From assembly GCA_947086925.1 (NCBI GenBank), contig CAMUAL010000016.1, forward strand, positions 1-40,101: a stretch of DNA of 40,101 nucleotides, read 5' to 3'. Numbering within the stretch: the stretch's first letter is position 1; the number at the start of each line of letters is the position of its first letter. This stretch comes from an uncultured Clostridia bacterium. GTDB taxonomy: Bacteria; Bacillota; Clostridia; Christensenellales; Pumilibacteraceae. The notes under the pieces were generated by a model, which had not been told where the DNA came from, did not search any database, and worked only from the letters and a program-made list of their open reading frames with translations. Shown piece by piece: positions 15,537 to 23,803 of this stretch. Position numbers and translations under genes: made by a program.

Positions 15537-18500
15537 TTAAGCGGCCGCGAAAGCCGTAGCTTCGCCCGCATTAAGTTCGCCGTCAACGTCTTGCAGATAG
15601 CCGTAAAACTCACGGAACAATTCGTAATAGTCGGCAAACCACTCGTCGAAATATTCTTTATCTACCGTTTCGAGACTGTCGTAAGCAAAATCCAATATCG
15701 CAAACCCCTCTTCCATTTGCGCTATATACTCGCTTACGTCAACGGTAATTCCACTGTATACGCGAGCAATATAATCGAGATAAATATCCAAAATGTCGAA
15801 TATTTCACCCGTCGCATCGCTCAGCGCAGTACCCGGCAAAATCGCGCTTCCGAAATAATTTTCAAGTCCTTTGAAGTATACGTCGGTATTAGACGAAAGC
15901 ACGTATAAAACACATTTATCCTCATCGCTCAGTTCAAGGAAAATGCGCATGGACTCTTTAACGGAATCGGGGTCGTAATCGACATTCGAGAAAACCGCCC
16001 CGCACATAACTCCGTACGCACTCGCATAAAACTCGGAAAGCTTGCTTCCGTCCGCATTTATATAGTCGTAAATGCTCATACCCGTTACGTCTATGCTGAT
16101 GTTTTTCGCGTAATAAACATACTCGCCTTTAAGCAGAGTGTAATTAAAACCGAGCGTCGTTCCGTTGTCGGAATACCATACTTTGTTGTAATAAGCGTTT
16201 ATAAGATTGTTATTTCCGCTACTGAGAATTTCGTTTACAAGCGAGTCGGCATATGCGGAAATGGAATACAGCAGATTATAAAAATCTTTTCCGCTTGCTA
16301 TCTTCTCGCTTACGGCTTGGTATCTTGCAATAGCCGCGGCAAGCTTTTGAAGTTGCTCGCTTTCATCTTCCGTCAAAGTATATTGCGCCGCCGCAGCGAT
16401 TTCCTTCGGAAGTTTAATAACGTATTTCGTATATGCGAATTCGAGATATTCGTCTACCAACGCCCTGTCCCCGTCGCCGATAAGCGAGTAATTTTCCTCG
16501 ATAATCGCGGCAACGCGCAAGTAATTCTGCGGCGAGCCGCTGTATGCATAGCCGTTTATATGGTCTTCCATAAGCTGTAACAACGGAATGAATACGAACG
16601 AAAAGCCGTTCTGCGTCAGGTTGTTTCCGTAGTAATGGTAAAGCATCGACATAAAATACGAGCACATTCCTACGGTTGAGCTGTTTGTTCCGAGCGCGTA
16701 AATCGGCGTCTTCAATGAAGGGTAATAAACATAATTAGAATGAAGCGAATACAAAAAGTCCGACTGTTTTGCCGCGGGCATATTTGCAAATTCTTCAAAC
16801 ATAATACGTATATCGGGCGTCAATATGCCTGCAACCATGTAATCCAGGCAGTCTAAGTACAGATTCCAAAAATCGATGATTTCGTCGTCGTAAGCCCATA
16901 TGCCGAAATTATACGAATATCCGTATCGCGACGCGGCGCAAGCGGCATAAAGTTCGTCGTAACCGAAAGACTGAGAAGTTCCGCTTTCCGAATTTACTGT
17001 ATACACGAATTTCGAGAAAATATTAAATTCGTCATCGGTAAAGCTGTTATAGTACTCCATTGCATTGTTGAAGAAGTACATAAATTCGGTGTTATCGACT
17101 ATATACATACCGTTGCTTGGGTCTTGCTTATAACGATTCGTATTAGCCGACAAAGTTTCGAACGCCGTACCCGTATTGACATACGCATTATACACGTTCT
17201 CGGGAATAATAGCGGTGTAGCCGCCTTTCAGCACATTGCGGCAATAAGCGTAAAGTGCGCTGAACATGCAATCGGCAACCGACTCGTACGGCGTAGCTAC
17301 CGTGCCGTTGTTCCAACCTGCAAGCACCGTATTGTAATAGCGGTAATAACCGCAATCGTAGCCGCCTTTTGCTATATACTCGTATACTGCCGCGGTTTCG
17401 GAATCATTTGCGGCATTTGCCCATGCGGGTATATTATATTTAGTCGCAATGTTTTTGTCGAAGTCGATTAAATAGCACAGCAGACCGTAAACTTCCGTTA
17501 AGTTTCTGTCGCTTGCATCGACGAGATAATTGCTTATTTTAACCTCTTTCGACAAGTTCAAATCGCCGTATTCAGATTTGATTTCGGCAAGCAAATCGCC
17601 GTATTCGATAGCCGTTCCTTTTTCAAACTCGGCTATATCCGCCGAAACGTCGGCTTTCGACGCGGTTGTGCTTACCGTTAATTCTCCGTTATCGTAAACA
17701 ATGCTATTGAATTTACTTTCAAGTTGCACTTTTAACACGCCGTTGCAATATATTGCGGCGGCACGCACCAACGAGTTTATATCGCTTTCGGCTATACTTG
17801 CTTTTTCCGAAGCGGACATGCCGAAATACGCCTTAACCGCCTCTGCGGCAACCGCCCCCGCCTCGTCGGAAACCGCAGGGATTTCAGCCGATTGGCCGTC
17901 GTAGTTACCTGCTTTTGCAAGAGCGTCGGAAATAAGCGATACATTGCTGTAAATTACGTTCACGTCAAAAGTTCCTATTTTATTGCCCGCGTAATTAACC
18001 GAAACTTTCTGAACGGCGGTAGGATTGTTTATATTGACAGCCGACGGAACGTATCCGCTTAACATGTCGTCGGTTAAAGCCACCGTTTTTGTAAGCGAGC
18101 CGTTTGTAAGCGTAACGGTACTGCCGCCGAGATTCAGATTCTCGTGGCTGTAAACCGTTTTCGCGCTGTCGGAAACATTAAGACTGCTGTCGGAAACCGC
18201 GTAAATATTTACTGCGAGAGTATAAGAATAATCGTCACTGCCCGAGTTGTAACGAACAGTAATGTTTGCGTTTGTTTTCGCGCTCGAAGAATCGAACCCG
18301 ATAATCGAAATCGCGGCGTTGTCAAGGTCGATTTTCGTGCTTTCGCCGTTATCCGAAGTAACGGTAACCGCACCGGACTTTACGTTAAAACTTTCGCCCA
18401 CGAAATAATCGGTAACGACTCCCGTATCGAACACCATGCGCTCGACTACGTTTACGCCCATGGTCACGGTTTCGCCGCCGTATTTAATTGTTATATCTTG

Positions 18501-18755
18501 CCAACCGAGCTTGTTTTTATCGTAACCCGATACTTTAACGCCTTTGGCGTTCAATGCTATTTCATGCTCGCCCGATTTGTCGGTATATGTAATTTTACCA
18601 TGCGATAAATCAAGTTCCTGACCCTGCACGTATGTGATACGCGGTGCGTCCGTTGCCGATATGCCCACGCTTTGCACCGAGCCGCAAGCCGTAAACGCCA
18701 AAGCCGCGCAAATTGCAACAAGCACAATCAGCATTATTTTACCGAATCTTTTCAT
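15537..18755 (-). CDS. Lipoprotein with three Ig-like domains, 1072 aa
   Basis: ATG 18755 is preferred to the GTG at 18761 because GAGGAG is six bases ahead. The signal ends in lipobox FTAC with C24. Residues about 28-260 are three tandem bacterial Ig-like modules (pattern 'Y-x-x-G-x-x-LD-L...G-x-x-T-V-x-Y...Y-x-V-x-V'), often used for surface adhesion. The remaining 800 residues are mostly helical, rich in Tyr, Asn and Asp, with no recognised catalytic motif. It lies 28 bases before the subtilase gene, so it may be a substrate-binding or scaffold partner; that is inference. Confidence 0.85.
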   Translation of the reverse strand: MKRFGKIMLIVLVAICAALAFTACGSVQSVGISATDAPRITYVQGQELDLSHGKITYTDKSGEHEIALNAKGVKVSGYDKNKLGWQDITIKYGGETVTMGVNVVERMVFDTGVVTDYFVGESFNVKSGAVTVTSDNGESTKIDLDNAAISIIGFDSSSAKTNANITVRYNSGSDDYSYTLAVNIYAVSDSSLNVSDSAKTVYSHENLNLGGSTVTLTNGSLTKTVALTDDMLSGYVPSAVNINNPTAVQKVSVNYAGNKIGTFDVNVIYSNVSLISDALAKAGNYDGQSAEIPAVSDEAGAVAAEAVKAYFGMSASEKASIAESDINSLVRAAAIYCNGVLKVQLESKFNSIVYDNGELTVSTTASKADVSADIAEFEKGTAIEYGDLLAEIKSEYGDLNLSKEVKISNYLVDASDRNLTEVYGLLCYLIDFDKNIATKYNIPAWANAANDSETAAVYEYIAKGGYDCGYYRYYNTVLAGWNNGTVATPYESVADCMFSALYAYCRNVLKGGYTAIIPENVYNAYVNTGTAFETLSANTNRYKQDPSNGMYIVDNTEFMYFFNNAMEYYNSFTDDEFNIFSKFVYTVNSESGTSQSFGYDELYAACAASRYGYSYNFGIWAYDDEIIDFWNLYLDCLDYMVAGILTPDIRIMFEEFANMPAAKQSDFLYSLHSNYVYYPSLKTPIYALGTNSSTVGMCSYFMSMLYHYYGNNLTQNGFSFVFIPLLQLMEDHINGYAYSGSPQNYLRVAAIIEENYSLIGDGDRALVDEYLEFAYTKYVIKLPKEIAAAAQYTLTEDESEQLQKLAAAIARYQAVSEKIASGKDFYNLLYSISAYADSLVNEILSSGNNNLINAYYNKVWYSDNGTTLGFNYTLLKGEYVYYAKNISIDVTGMSIYDYINADGSKLSEFYASAYGVMCGAVFSNVDYDPDSVKESMRIFLELSDEDKCVLYVLSSNTDVYFKGLENYFGSAILPGTALSDATGEIFDILDIYLDYIARVYSGITVDVSEYIAQMEEGFAILDFAYDSLETVDKEYFDEWFADYYELFREFYGYLQDVDGELNAGEATAFAAA

Positions 18756-18757
18756 GG

Positions 18758-18820
18758 TCACTCCTCGCTTTGTTCTTTTTCCTCATACTCTCCCGCCGAG
18801 TTATCGCTTACCGCCATCAT
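18758..18820 (-). CDS. Possible 20-codon ORF in the oppD-lipoprotein gap
   Basis: ATG 18820 opens a frame reading MMAVSDNSAGEYEEKEQSEE whose TGA (18760-18758) is two bases before the lipoprotein ATG. It fills the only sizeable gap in the operon (71 bases) and could couple translation. It has no obvious ribosome site and no recognised relatives, so it may be accidental. Confidence 0.2.
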   Translation of the reverse strand: MMAVSDNSAGEYEEKEQSEE

Positions 18821-18826
18821 GTTTTT

Positions 18827-20401
18827 CTACTCAGTCTTGCTTTGTTTGGCGGATTTGTCTGTCGTGCTTTTTGCGGCACTCTTTGCCGCAGTTGTTTTCG
18901 CTGCCGTGCTCTTTGCGGCGGTGGTCTTACCTGCGGTTGTCTTGCTTGCAGTGCTCTTTGCCGCAGTTGTTTTCGCTGCCGTGCTCTTTGCGGCGGTGGT
19001 CTTGCTTGCGGTTGTCTTGCTTGCCGTGCTCTTTGCCGCAGTCGTTTTCGCTACGGTGCTCTTTGCGGCGGTGGTCTTGCTTGCGGTTGTCTTTTTCGGA
19101 GCTTTCACTGCAACGGATTCTTTTATTTCGTCCGTTGCCGCCGTTTCGGCTTTAACATTCCGTACCGACTCCTCGGAAATATCGCTTACAACAGAAGCCT
19201 TATTCTCCGCGGAAACATTATTCTCGGACTCGCCGTCGGGTGCGCTTACCGAAGGAGGCGGAACATTTACGCCCTCGTAGTAGCGATAGCATGCAACTTT
19301 GTGCGTGGGAGTAAGCTCTATAAAGTGCGGATACTCGCCTTTGCACTCTTTTATGCACATATCGCAACGGTCTTTAAAGTAGCAGTAGTCGGGCAGGTTT
19401 ACCGCATTCGGCACTCTGCCTTTAATGGAATACAATTCGTCAACCTTTTTGTTTATAACGGGTTTGCTTCTGAGCAAGCCTATGGTGTACGGGTGACTCG
19501 GATGGTCGAATATTTCGTACACGCTACCCGCCTCGATAATCTTGCCCGCGTACATAACAACCACGTAATCCGCCATTTCGGCTATAACGCCGAGGTCGTG
19601 CGTAATAAGCATTATCGAGCTGTCGAATTTGCTTTTGAGATTGCGCAGTAAATCGAGTATCTGAGCCTGTATGGTAACGTCGAGTGCAGTTGTAGGTTCG
19701 TCCGCTATAATAAGATTTGGCTCGCAACAAAGAGCCATGGCTATCATAACGCGCTGACGCATGCCTCCCGAAAGCTCGTGAGGGTAGCTTTTGTAAACGC
19801 CTTCTTTATTAGCTATGCCTACAAGCTCCAACATTTCAAGCGACTTCTGCTTAGCCAACTGTTTTGTTGCGCCTTCCATATGAAGAAGCGAAACTTCGTC
19901 GAGCTGATACCCTATTGTAAACACGGGGTTAAGGCTTGTCATGGGCTCCTGAAAAATCATGGCAATCTCTTTGCCGCTGATTTTTTCCATCTGCTTTGAC
20001 GGAAGACGGGCAATATCCACGCACTTGCCGTTTTTAAGCTTGTAGCGCATACTGCCGGAAACCACCTGCCCTTGCGGACCTTGCACAAGTTGCATAAGCG
20101 AAAGACTCGTAACGCTTTTGCCGCAACCCGATTCGCCCACAACGCCCACGGTAGAATGTGCGGGAATATTAAAACTAACGCCGTCAACCGCTTTTACAAC
20201 GCCCGAGTCGGTAAAGAAAAAGGTGTGAAGGTCGTCGAACTCCACAACATTGTTGTCGTCTTTCATGACGGTTACGTATTCTTCTTCCGGCACGTTTTTG
20301 CGCTTTTTAAGCTTTTCGAGACGCTTGATTTCGGCGCGGTTGCTCTTTATAATCGCGCGGGATTCTTTGTAACTTATGTAATTCGAATTTTTTTTCTTCA
20401 T
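18827..20401 (-). CDS. oppD: Oligopeptide ABC importer ATPase OppD with a KTTAAKS tail
   Basis: The ATPase core has Walker A GESGCGKS, signature LSGGMRQR, Walker B LIIADEPTTALD and the switch histidine in LITHD, followed by the oligopeptide-binding/iron-sulfur-like C-terminal module with spaced cysteines (YCYFKDRCDMCIKEC). ATG 20401 lies 5 bases after the oppF stop and is preferred over a start inside oppF. Beyond residue about 385 it carries an unusual 140-residue tail: an acidic Ser/Glu linker, then a lysine/alanine/threonine array of KTTAAKST units. Family members normally end near residue 330-350. The tail resembles histone-H1-like disordered segments; its role is unknown. Confidence 0.93.
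   Translation of the reverse strand: MKKKNSNYISYKESRAIIKSNRAEIKRLEKLKKRKNVPEEEYVTVMKDDNNVVEFDDLHTFFFTDSGVVKAVDGVSFNIPAHSTVGVVGESGCGKSVTSLSLMQLVQGPQGQVVSGSMRYKLKNGKCVDIARLPSKQMEKISGKEIAMIFQEPMTSLNPVFTIGYQLDEVSLLHMEGATKQLAKQKSLEMLELVGIANKEGVYKSYPHELSGGMRQRVMIAMALCCEPNLIIADEPTTALDVTIQAQILDLLRNLKSKFDSSIMLITHDLGVIAEMADYVVVMYAGKIIEAGSVYEIFDHPSHPYTIGLLRSKPVINKKVDELYSIKGRVPNAVNLPDYCYFKDRCDMCIKECKGEYPHFIELTPTHKVACYRYYEGVNVPPPSVSAPDGESENNVSAENKASVVSDISEESVRNVKAETAATDEIKESVAVKAPKKTTASKTTAAKSTVAKTTAAKSTASKTTASKTTAAKSTAAKTTAAKSTASKTTAGKTTAAKSTAAKTTAAKSAAKSTTDKSAKQSKTE
18876..19100 (-). repeat. Three 75-bp coding tandem repeats in the oppD tail
   Basis: Units begin at 18876, 18951 and 19026, each encoding 25 residues of KTTAAKST-type sequence. 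Differences between units are mostly single bases. Such an array can expand or contract by slippage in whole-codon steps, so tail length may vary between strains while the frame is kept. Confidence 0.8.
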
Positions 20402-20406
20402 ATCGG

Positions 20407-21687
20407 TTAATCCTGCGAATAAAGGTGACAAGCGCAGAAATGTCCCTTTTTATACTCTTTGAATACGGGTCGCTCATTCGTGCATATTTCCATGCACTCG
20501 GGACACCTTGTGTGGAATCTGCAACCGCTCGGAGGATTTGCGGGGCTCGGAATCGAACCCGACAGAATCACTCGGTCGCTTTTGCGGCGCGGGTCGGGAA
20601 CGGGTACTGCCGAAAGCAAACTGCGAGTGTACGGATGCATAGGCTCGTAGAATATCGAATCCGTCGGACCGCTCTCAACCATCGAGCCCAAGTACATAAC
20701 GCCCACGCTGTCGGATATGTGCTGAACAACCGATAGGTCGTGCGATATAAACATGTACGCAATGTTGCGCTCGATTTGCAATTCTTTGAGCAGATTGAGT
20801 ATCTGCGCCTGAATGGAAACGTCGAGCGCGGATACGGGCTCGTCGCACACTATGAATTTGGGGTTTATGGCAAGCGCGCGCGCTATACATATGCGCTGAC
20901 GCTGACCGCCCGAAAACTCGTAGGGGTAACGCTCGTAATGCTGAGGTTGCAAGCCGCATCGGGTCATAATGTTTATAACGTAGTCTTTAATATCTTTTTT
21001 GGGTACGATTTTGTGTACGGCAACCCCCTCGCCTATTATACTGCCTATCGAAAATCTCGGTGACAGCGACGAATACGGGTCCTGAAAAATCACCTGCATG
21101 TCGGTGCGAATCGAGTTCATTTGGTGGTTTGTATAATCGGTAATATTTTTGCCGTCAAAGTAAACTTCGCCCGCGGTTTTGCGGTATAATCCCAAAATGG
21201 TGCGTCCGAGCGTGGTTTTGCCGCAACCCGACTCGCCCACTATACCTACGGTTTTGCCGTAAGGCACGCGCAGAGAAACGTCGTCTACCGCTTTTAAAAA
21301 GCGTATGGGTTGACTTATTATATTGTTCTCTATTGAAAAATACTGTTTAATGTGGTCGGCAATTAGTATGTTTTCTTTAAGCTCCTGCTCGGTAGGAGGA
21401 GTATGCTCGTAATTTTTAAGCTCACGCGAAGAAATCCCCTTGGTAAAAAGATTTTTTAAGCCTCGGGGCAGTTTTATATTTATCTTCTTTTTTGTCGCTT
21501 CCGCCTTTTCCGTCTCTGCGGCTTCGGCGGGGGCGGATTCTTCCGATTGCACTTCGCCGTCGCGCGAAATTTCGTCCGCAGACTCGGTCTTTGCGGTCTG
21601 TTCGGGCAAAATTCCGTCCGCGGATTCGGTATTCGCGGTCTGTTCGGATTCTTCCGTTAAAGCGTTGTTTTCGTCTATCTCCGACAT
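20407..21687 (-). CDS. oppF: Oligopeptide ABC importer ATPase OppF
   Basis: The core has Walker A GESGCGKTT, Q-loop FQDPYSSLSPR, signature FSGGQRQR, Walker B FIVCDEPVSALD and a switch histidine in ISHDLSVVQHI, then the OppF C-terminal module (HPYTRSLLSA, cysteine-bearing RFHTRCPECMEIC). Residues 1 to about 75 are a low-complexity Glu/Ala/Ser extension containing two EQTA(N/K)TESADGI-like repeats, absent from typical OppF. It pairs with OppD as the energising dimer of the importer. The ATG follows AGAGGATT, 27 bases after the oppC stop. Confidence 0.94.
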   Translation of the reverse strand: MSEIDENNALTEESEQTANTESADGILPEQTAKTESADEISRDGEVQSEESAPAEAAETEKAEATKKKINIKLPRGLKNLFTKGISSRELKNYEHTPPTEQELKENILIADHIKQYFSIENNIISQPIRFLKAVDDVSLRVPYGKTVGIVGESGCGKTTLGRTILGLYRKTAGEVYFDGKNITDYTNHQMNSIRTDMQVIFQDPYSSLSPRFSIGSIIGEGVAVHKIVPKKDIKDYVINIMTRCGLQPQHYERYPYEFSGGQRQRICIARALAINPKFIVCDEPVSALDVSIQAQILNLLKELQIERNIAYMFISHDLSVVQHISDSVGVMYLGSMVESGPTDSIFYEPMHPYTRSLLSAVPVPDPRRKSDRVILSGSIPSPANPPSGCRFHTRCPECMEICTNERPVFKEYKKGHFCACHLYSQD

Positions 21688-21714
21688 AACAATCCTCTTA
21701 CTTCTTCAAATTGC

Positions 21715-22794
21715 TTACTTCTTCATTTTGGGGTCGAACGCGTCGCGCAAGCCGTCGCCTATAAAGTTAAAGCTCAGCACCGCAAGCATTATGCAAATAC
21801 CCGCAGGTCCCCACATCCAAAAGTTATTCTGAATAACCGTCGAATCGCTTGTTAAGCAACTGAGCATGTTGCCCCACGTTGCTTGCGGCATTTGCACGCC
21901 CAAATTAAGGAACGACAGAGTGGATTCGGTAAGTATTACGCTGCCTAAGCCGAGCGTCATCGACACTATAAGCTGAGGCATTACGTTCGGCACAAGGTGC
22001 AGGAATATCTTTCTGTGCGCAGGTATGCCCATACTCTTTGCCGCAAGCATAAATTCCTGTTCGCGCAATGACAGTATCTGCCCTCGCACCATTCGCGCAG
22101 TGCCCGCCCAACCGAACACCACAAGCACGAGCAACAACCAATATATTCGCGTAAACCCGCCCACCTGATAGGCGTCGAGCAACGCACTGCATATAAACAG
22201 TATCGGCATTTGCGGTATACAGTAGAATACGTCTATAATACGCATGATTATCATATCCACTATACCGCCGAAATACCCTGCTATGCCGCCTATTATAACG
22301 CCTATAAGAGTTTCGAGTATAACAACCATAAAGCCTATGGTAAGCGAAATTCTGCCGCCGTACAAAAGACGCATAAACACGTCTTGCGCCATTAAATCGG
22401 TGCCGAACCAATGCTTTGCGCTCGGTGGCGCTTTAATGTTTATCGACGGCGTGTACTCTATGTCGTACATAGTGTAAGTTTCGCCGCCCTCTACATACGT
22501 TATGGGGTTAGAGGTAACAATGTCGGGACCGTCGTAATCGATTGTCTTATAGTCCATATTCGGACTGAATAACGGACCTATAAAGCACACCAAAAACAAA
22601 AATACTATTATACTGAGTCCTATAACCGAAAGCTTAGAGCGGAAAAACCGTTTAAGCACAAGTTGTCCGGGACTGAGAGTTTTAACCCGTTCGGCAAGTT
22701 CTTCCTGTTCTTCCGCCGCAACTTCCGCAACCTCGTCGGGTGCGGGCACGTCGGTTTCGCTGTGTATAACTTCTTTCAATTCTTCTTCGTTCAT
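21715..22794 (-). CDS. oppC: Oligopeptide ABC importer permease OppC, 359 aa
   Basis: ATG 22794 (MNEEELKEV) is chosen; it overlaps the oppB stop by a few bases, as expected for coupled genes. An acidic N-terminal stretch (about 1-45) precedes the first membrane helix (VIGLSIIVFLFLVCFIG). Five more helices and the permease loop 'EFMLAAKSMGIPAHRKIFLHLVPN' core (the EAA coupling motif that docks on the ATPases) follow. Family placement is secure by motif and gene order. The periplasmic-side insertion after helix 1 is typical of OppC. Confidence 0.93.
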   Translation of the reverse strand: MNEEELKEVIHSETDVPAPDEVAEVAAEEQEELAERVKTLSPGQLVLKRFFRSKLSVIGLSIIVFLFLVCFIGPLFSPNMDYKTIDYDGPDIVTSNPITYVEGGETYTMYDIEYTPSINIKAPPSAKHWFGTDLMAQDVFMRLLYGGRISLTIGFMVVILETLIGVIIGGIAGYFGGIVDMIIMRIIDVFYCIPQMPILFICSALLDAYQVGGFTRIYWLLLVLVVFGWAGTARMVRGQILSLREQEFMLAAKSMGIPAHRKIFLHLVPNVMPQLIVSMTLGLGSVILTESTLSFLNLGVQMPQATWGNMLSCLTSDSTVIQNNFWMWGPAGICIMLAVLSFNFIGDGLRDAFDPKMKK

Positions 22795-22801
22795 ATGCGT
22801 A

Positions 22802-23785
22802 TCAGCCCCCGAGTTTGATTCGCGGGTCGAACACCGCGTAAAGTATGTCGGCAATAAGTATGCCCAAAACGGTAAGTATCGTTATAAACAGATAATAAGC
22901 CATAACAAACGGAATATCGCCCTGCACCGTTGCGGTATACGAAACGTATCCTATTCCCTCTATTCCGAACAGCTGTTCTATTACGTAACTGCCCGCAAAC
23001 AGACTCGGAATAATTCCCGCAAGAAGCGTAATAAGAGGAATTGCGGTGTTTTTAAAGGCGTGTTTGTAAATTACGTTTGCCTGCTTAACGCCCTTTGCGC
23101 GCGCGGTGCGGATATAGTCCGCTCCGAGCACTTCGAGCATGTTTGTGCGGGTGTAACGCATAAGTCCGCCCAAACTCAGAATAACCGAAAGCAAAATGGG
23201 CAAAACAAGGTGCCATGCCATATCGAGAAGTTTTTGGAACGAGTTACCGTTAAAGTCGGTCGAAATAAGTCCGAGCGACGGGTCGAACCAACCGAGGTCA
23301 ACCGCGAAAATCTTAATTGCAATCGCCGCAAAGAAGAACGACGGAAGCGAAATTCCGAGCAGAGTAATTACGGTTGTTATGTAGTCGGTTGCGCCGTACT
23401 GCTTAACCGCGGCACGGATTCCGAGCGGTATTGCTATTACAAGTTGCAATACGGTAACAATTATGTTCATCCAAAATGATACGGGCAACGCTCTTTTTAT
23501 TTTGGAAATAACTTCGGCTCCGTTAATAAACGAATAGCCGAAATCTCCTTTAAGCGCACTGCCGAGCCACGTAAAATATCCTTTTATAACCGACACGTCG
23601 AGTCCGTACAGCTTAACGACGCGCTTATACTGCTCGAGCCAATCGGGGTTTGTGCCCGACTGCGCAAGGAATTTATTATATAGGTAATCATCCGGCATCA
23701 ACCTGAATAACGCGTACGTTATCAGGGTAACGCCGAATATTACGAATATAGCTATTAAAAGTCTTTTTAATATGTACTTTACCAT
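22802..23785 (-). CDS. oppB: Oligopeptide ABC importer permease OppB, 327 aa
   Basis: A membrane helix at residues about 8-28 is followed by an outside loop and five more helices. The EAA coupling motif is visible as YIRTARAKGVKQANVIYKHA, and the conserved end YAVFDPRIKLGG is typical of OppB/DppB. Length is normal. The ATG has AAGG eight bases upstream. It lies 18 bases after oppA and its stop overlaps oppC, in the classical order A-B-C followed here by F then D. Confidence 0.95.
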   Translation of the reverse strand: MVKYILKRLLIAIFVIFGVTLITYALFRLMPDDYLYNKFLAQSGTNPDWLEQYKRVVKLYGLDVSVIKGYFTWLGSALKGDFGYSFINGAEVISKIKRALPVSFWMNIIVTVLQLVIAIPLGIRAAVKQYGATDYITTVITLLGISLPSFFFAAIAIKIFAVDLGWFDPSLGLISTDFNGNSFQKLLDMAWHLVLPILLSVILSLGGLMRYTRTNMLEVLGADYIRTARAKGVKQANVIYKHAFKNTAIPLITLLAGIIPSLFAGSYVIEQLFGIEGIGYVSYTATVQGDIPFVMAYYLFITILTVLGILIADILYAVFDPRIKLGG

Positions 23786-23803
23786 CGTTTTGCCTTACGT
23801 AAA

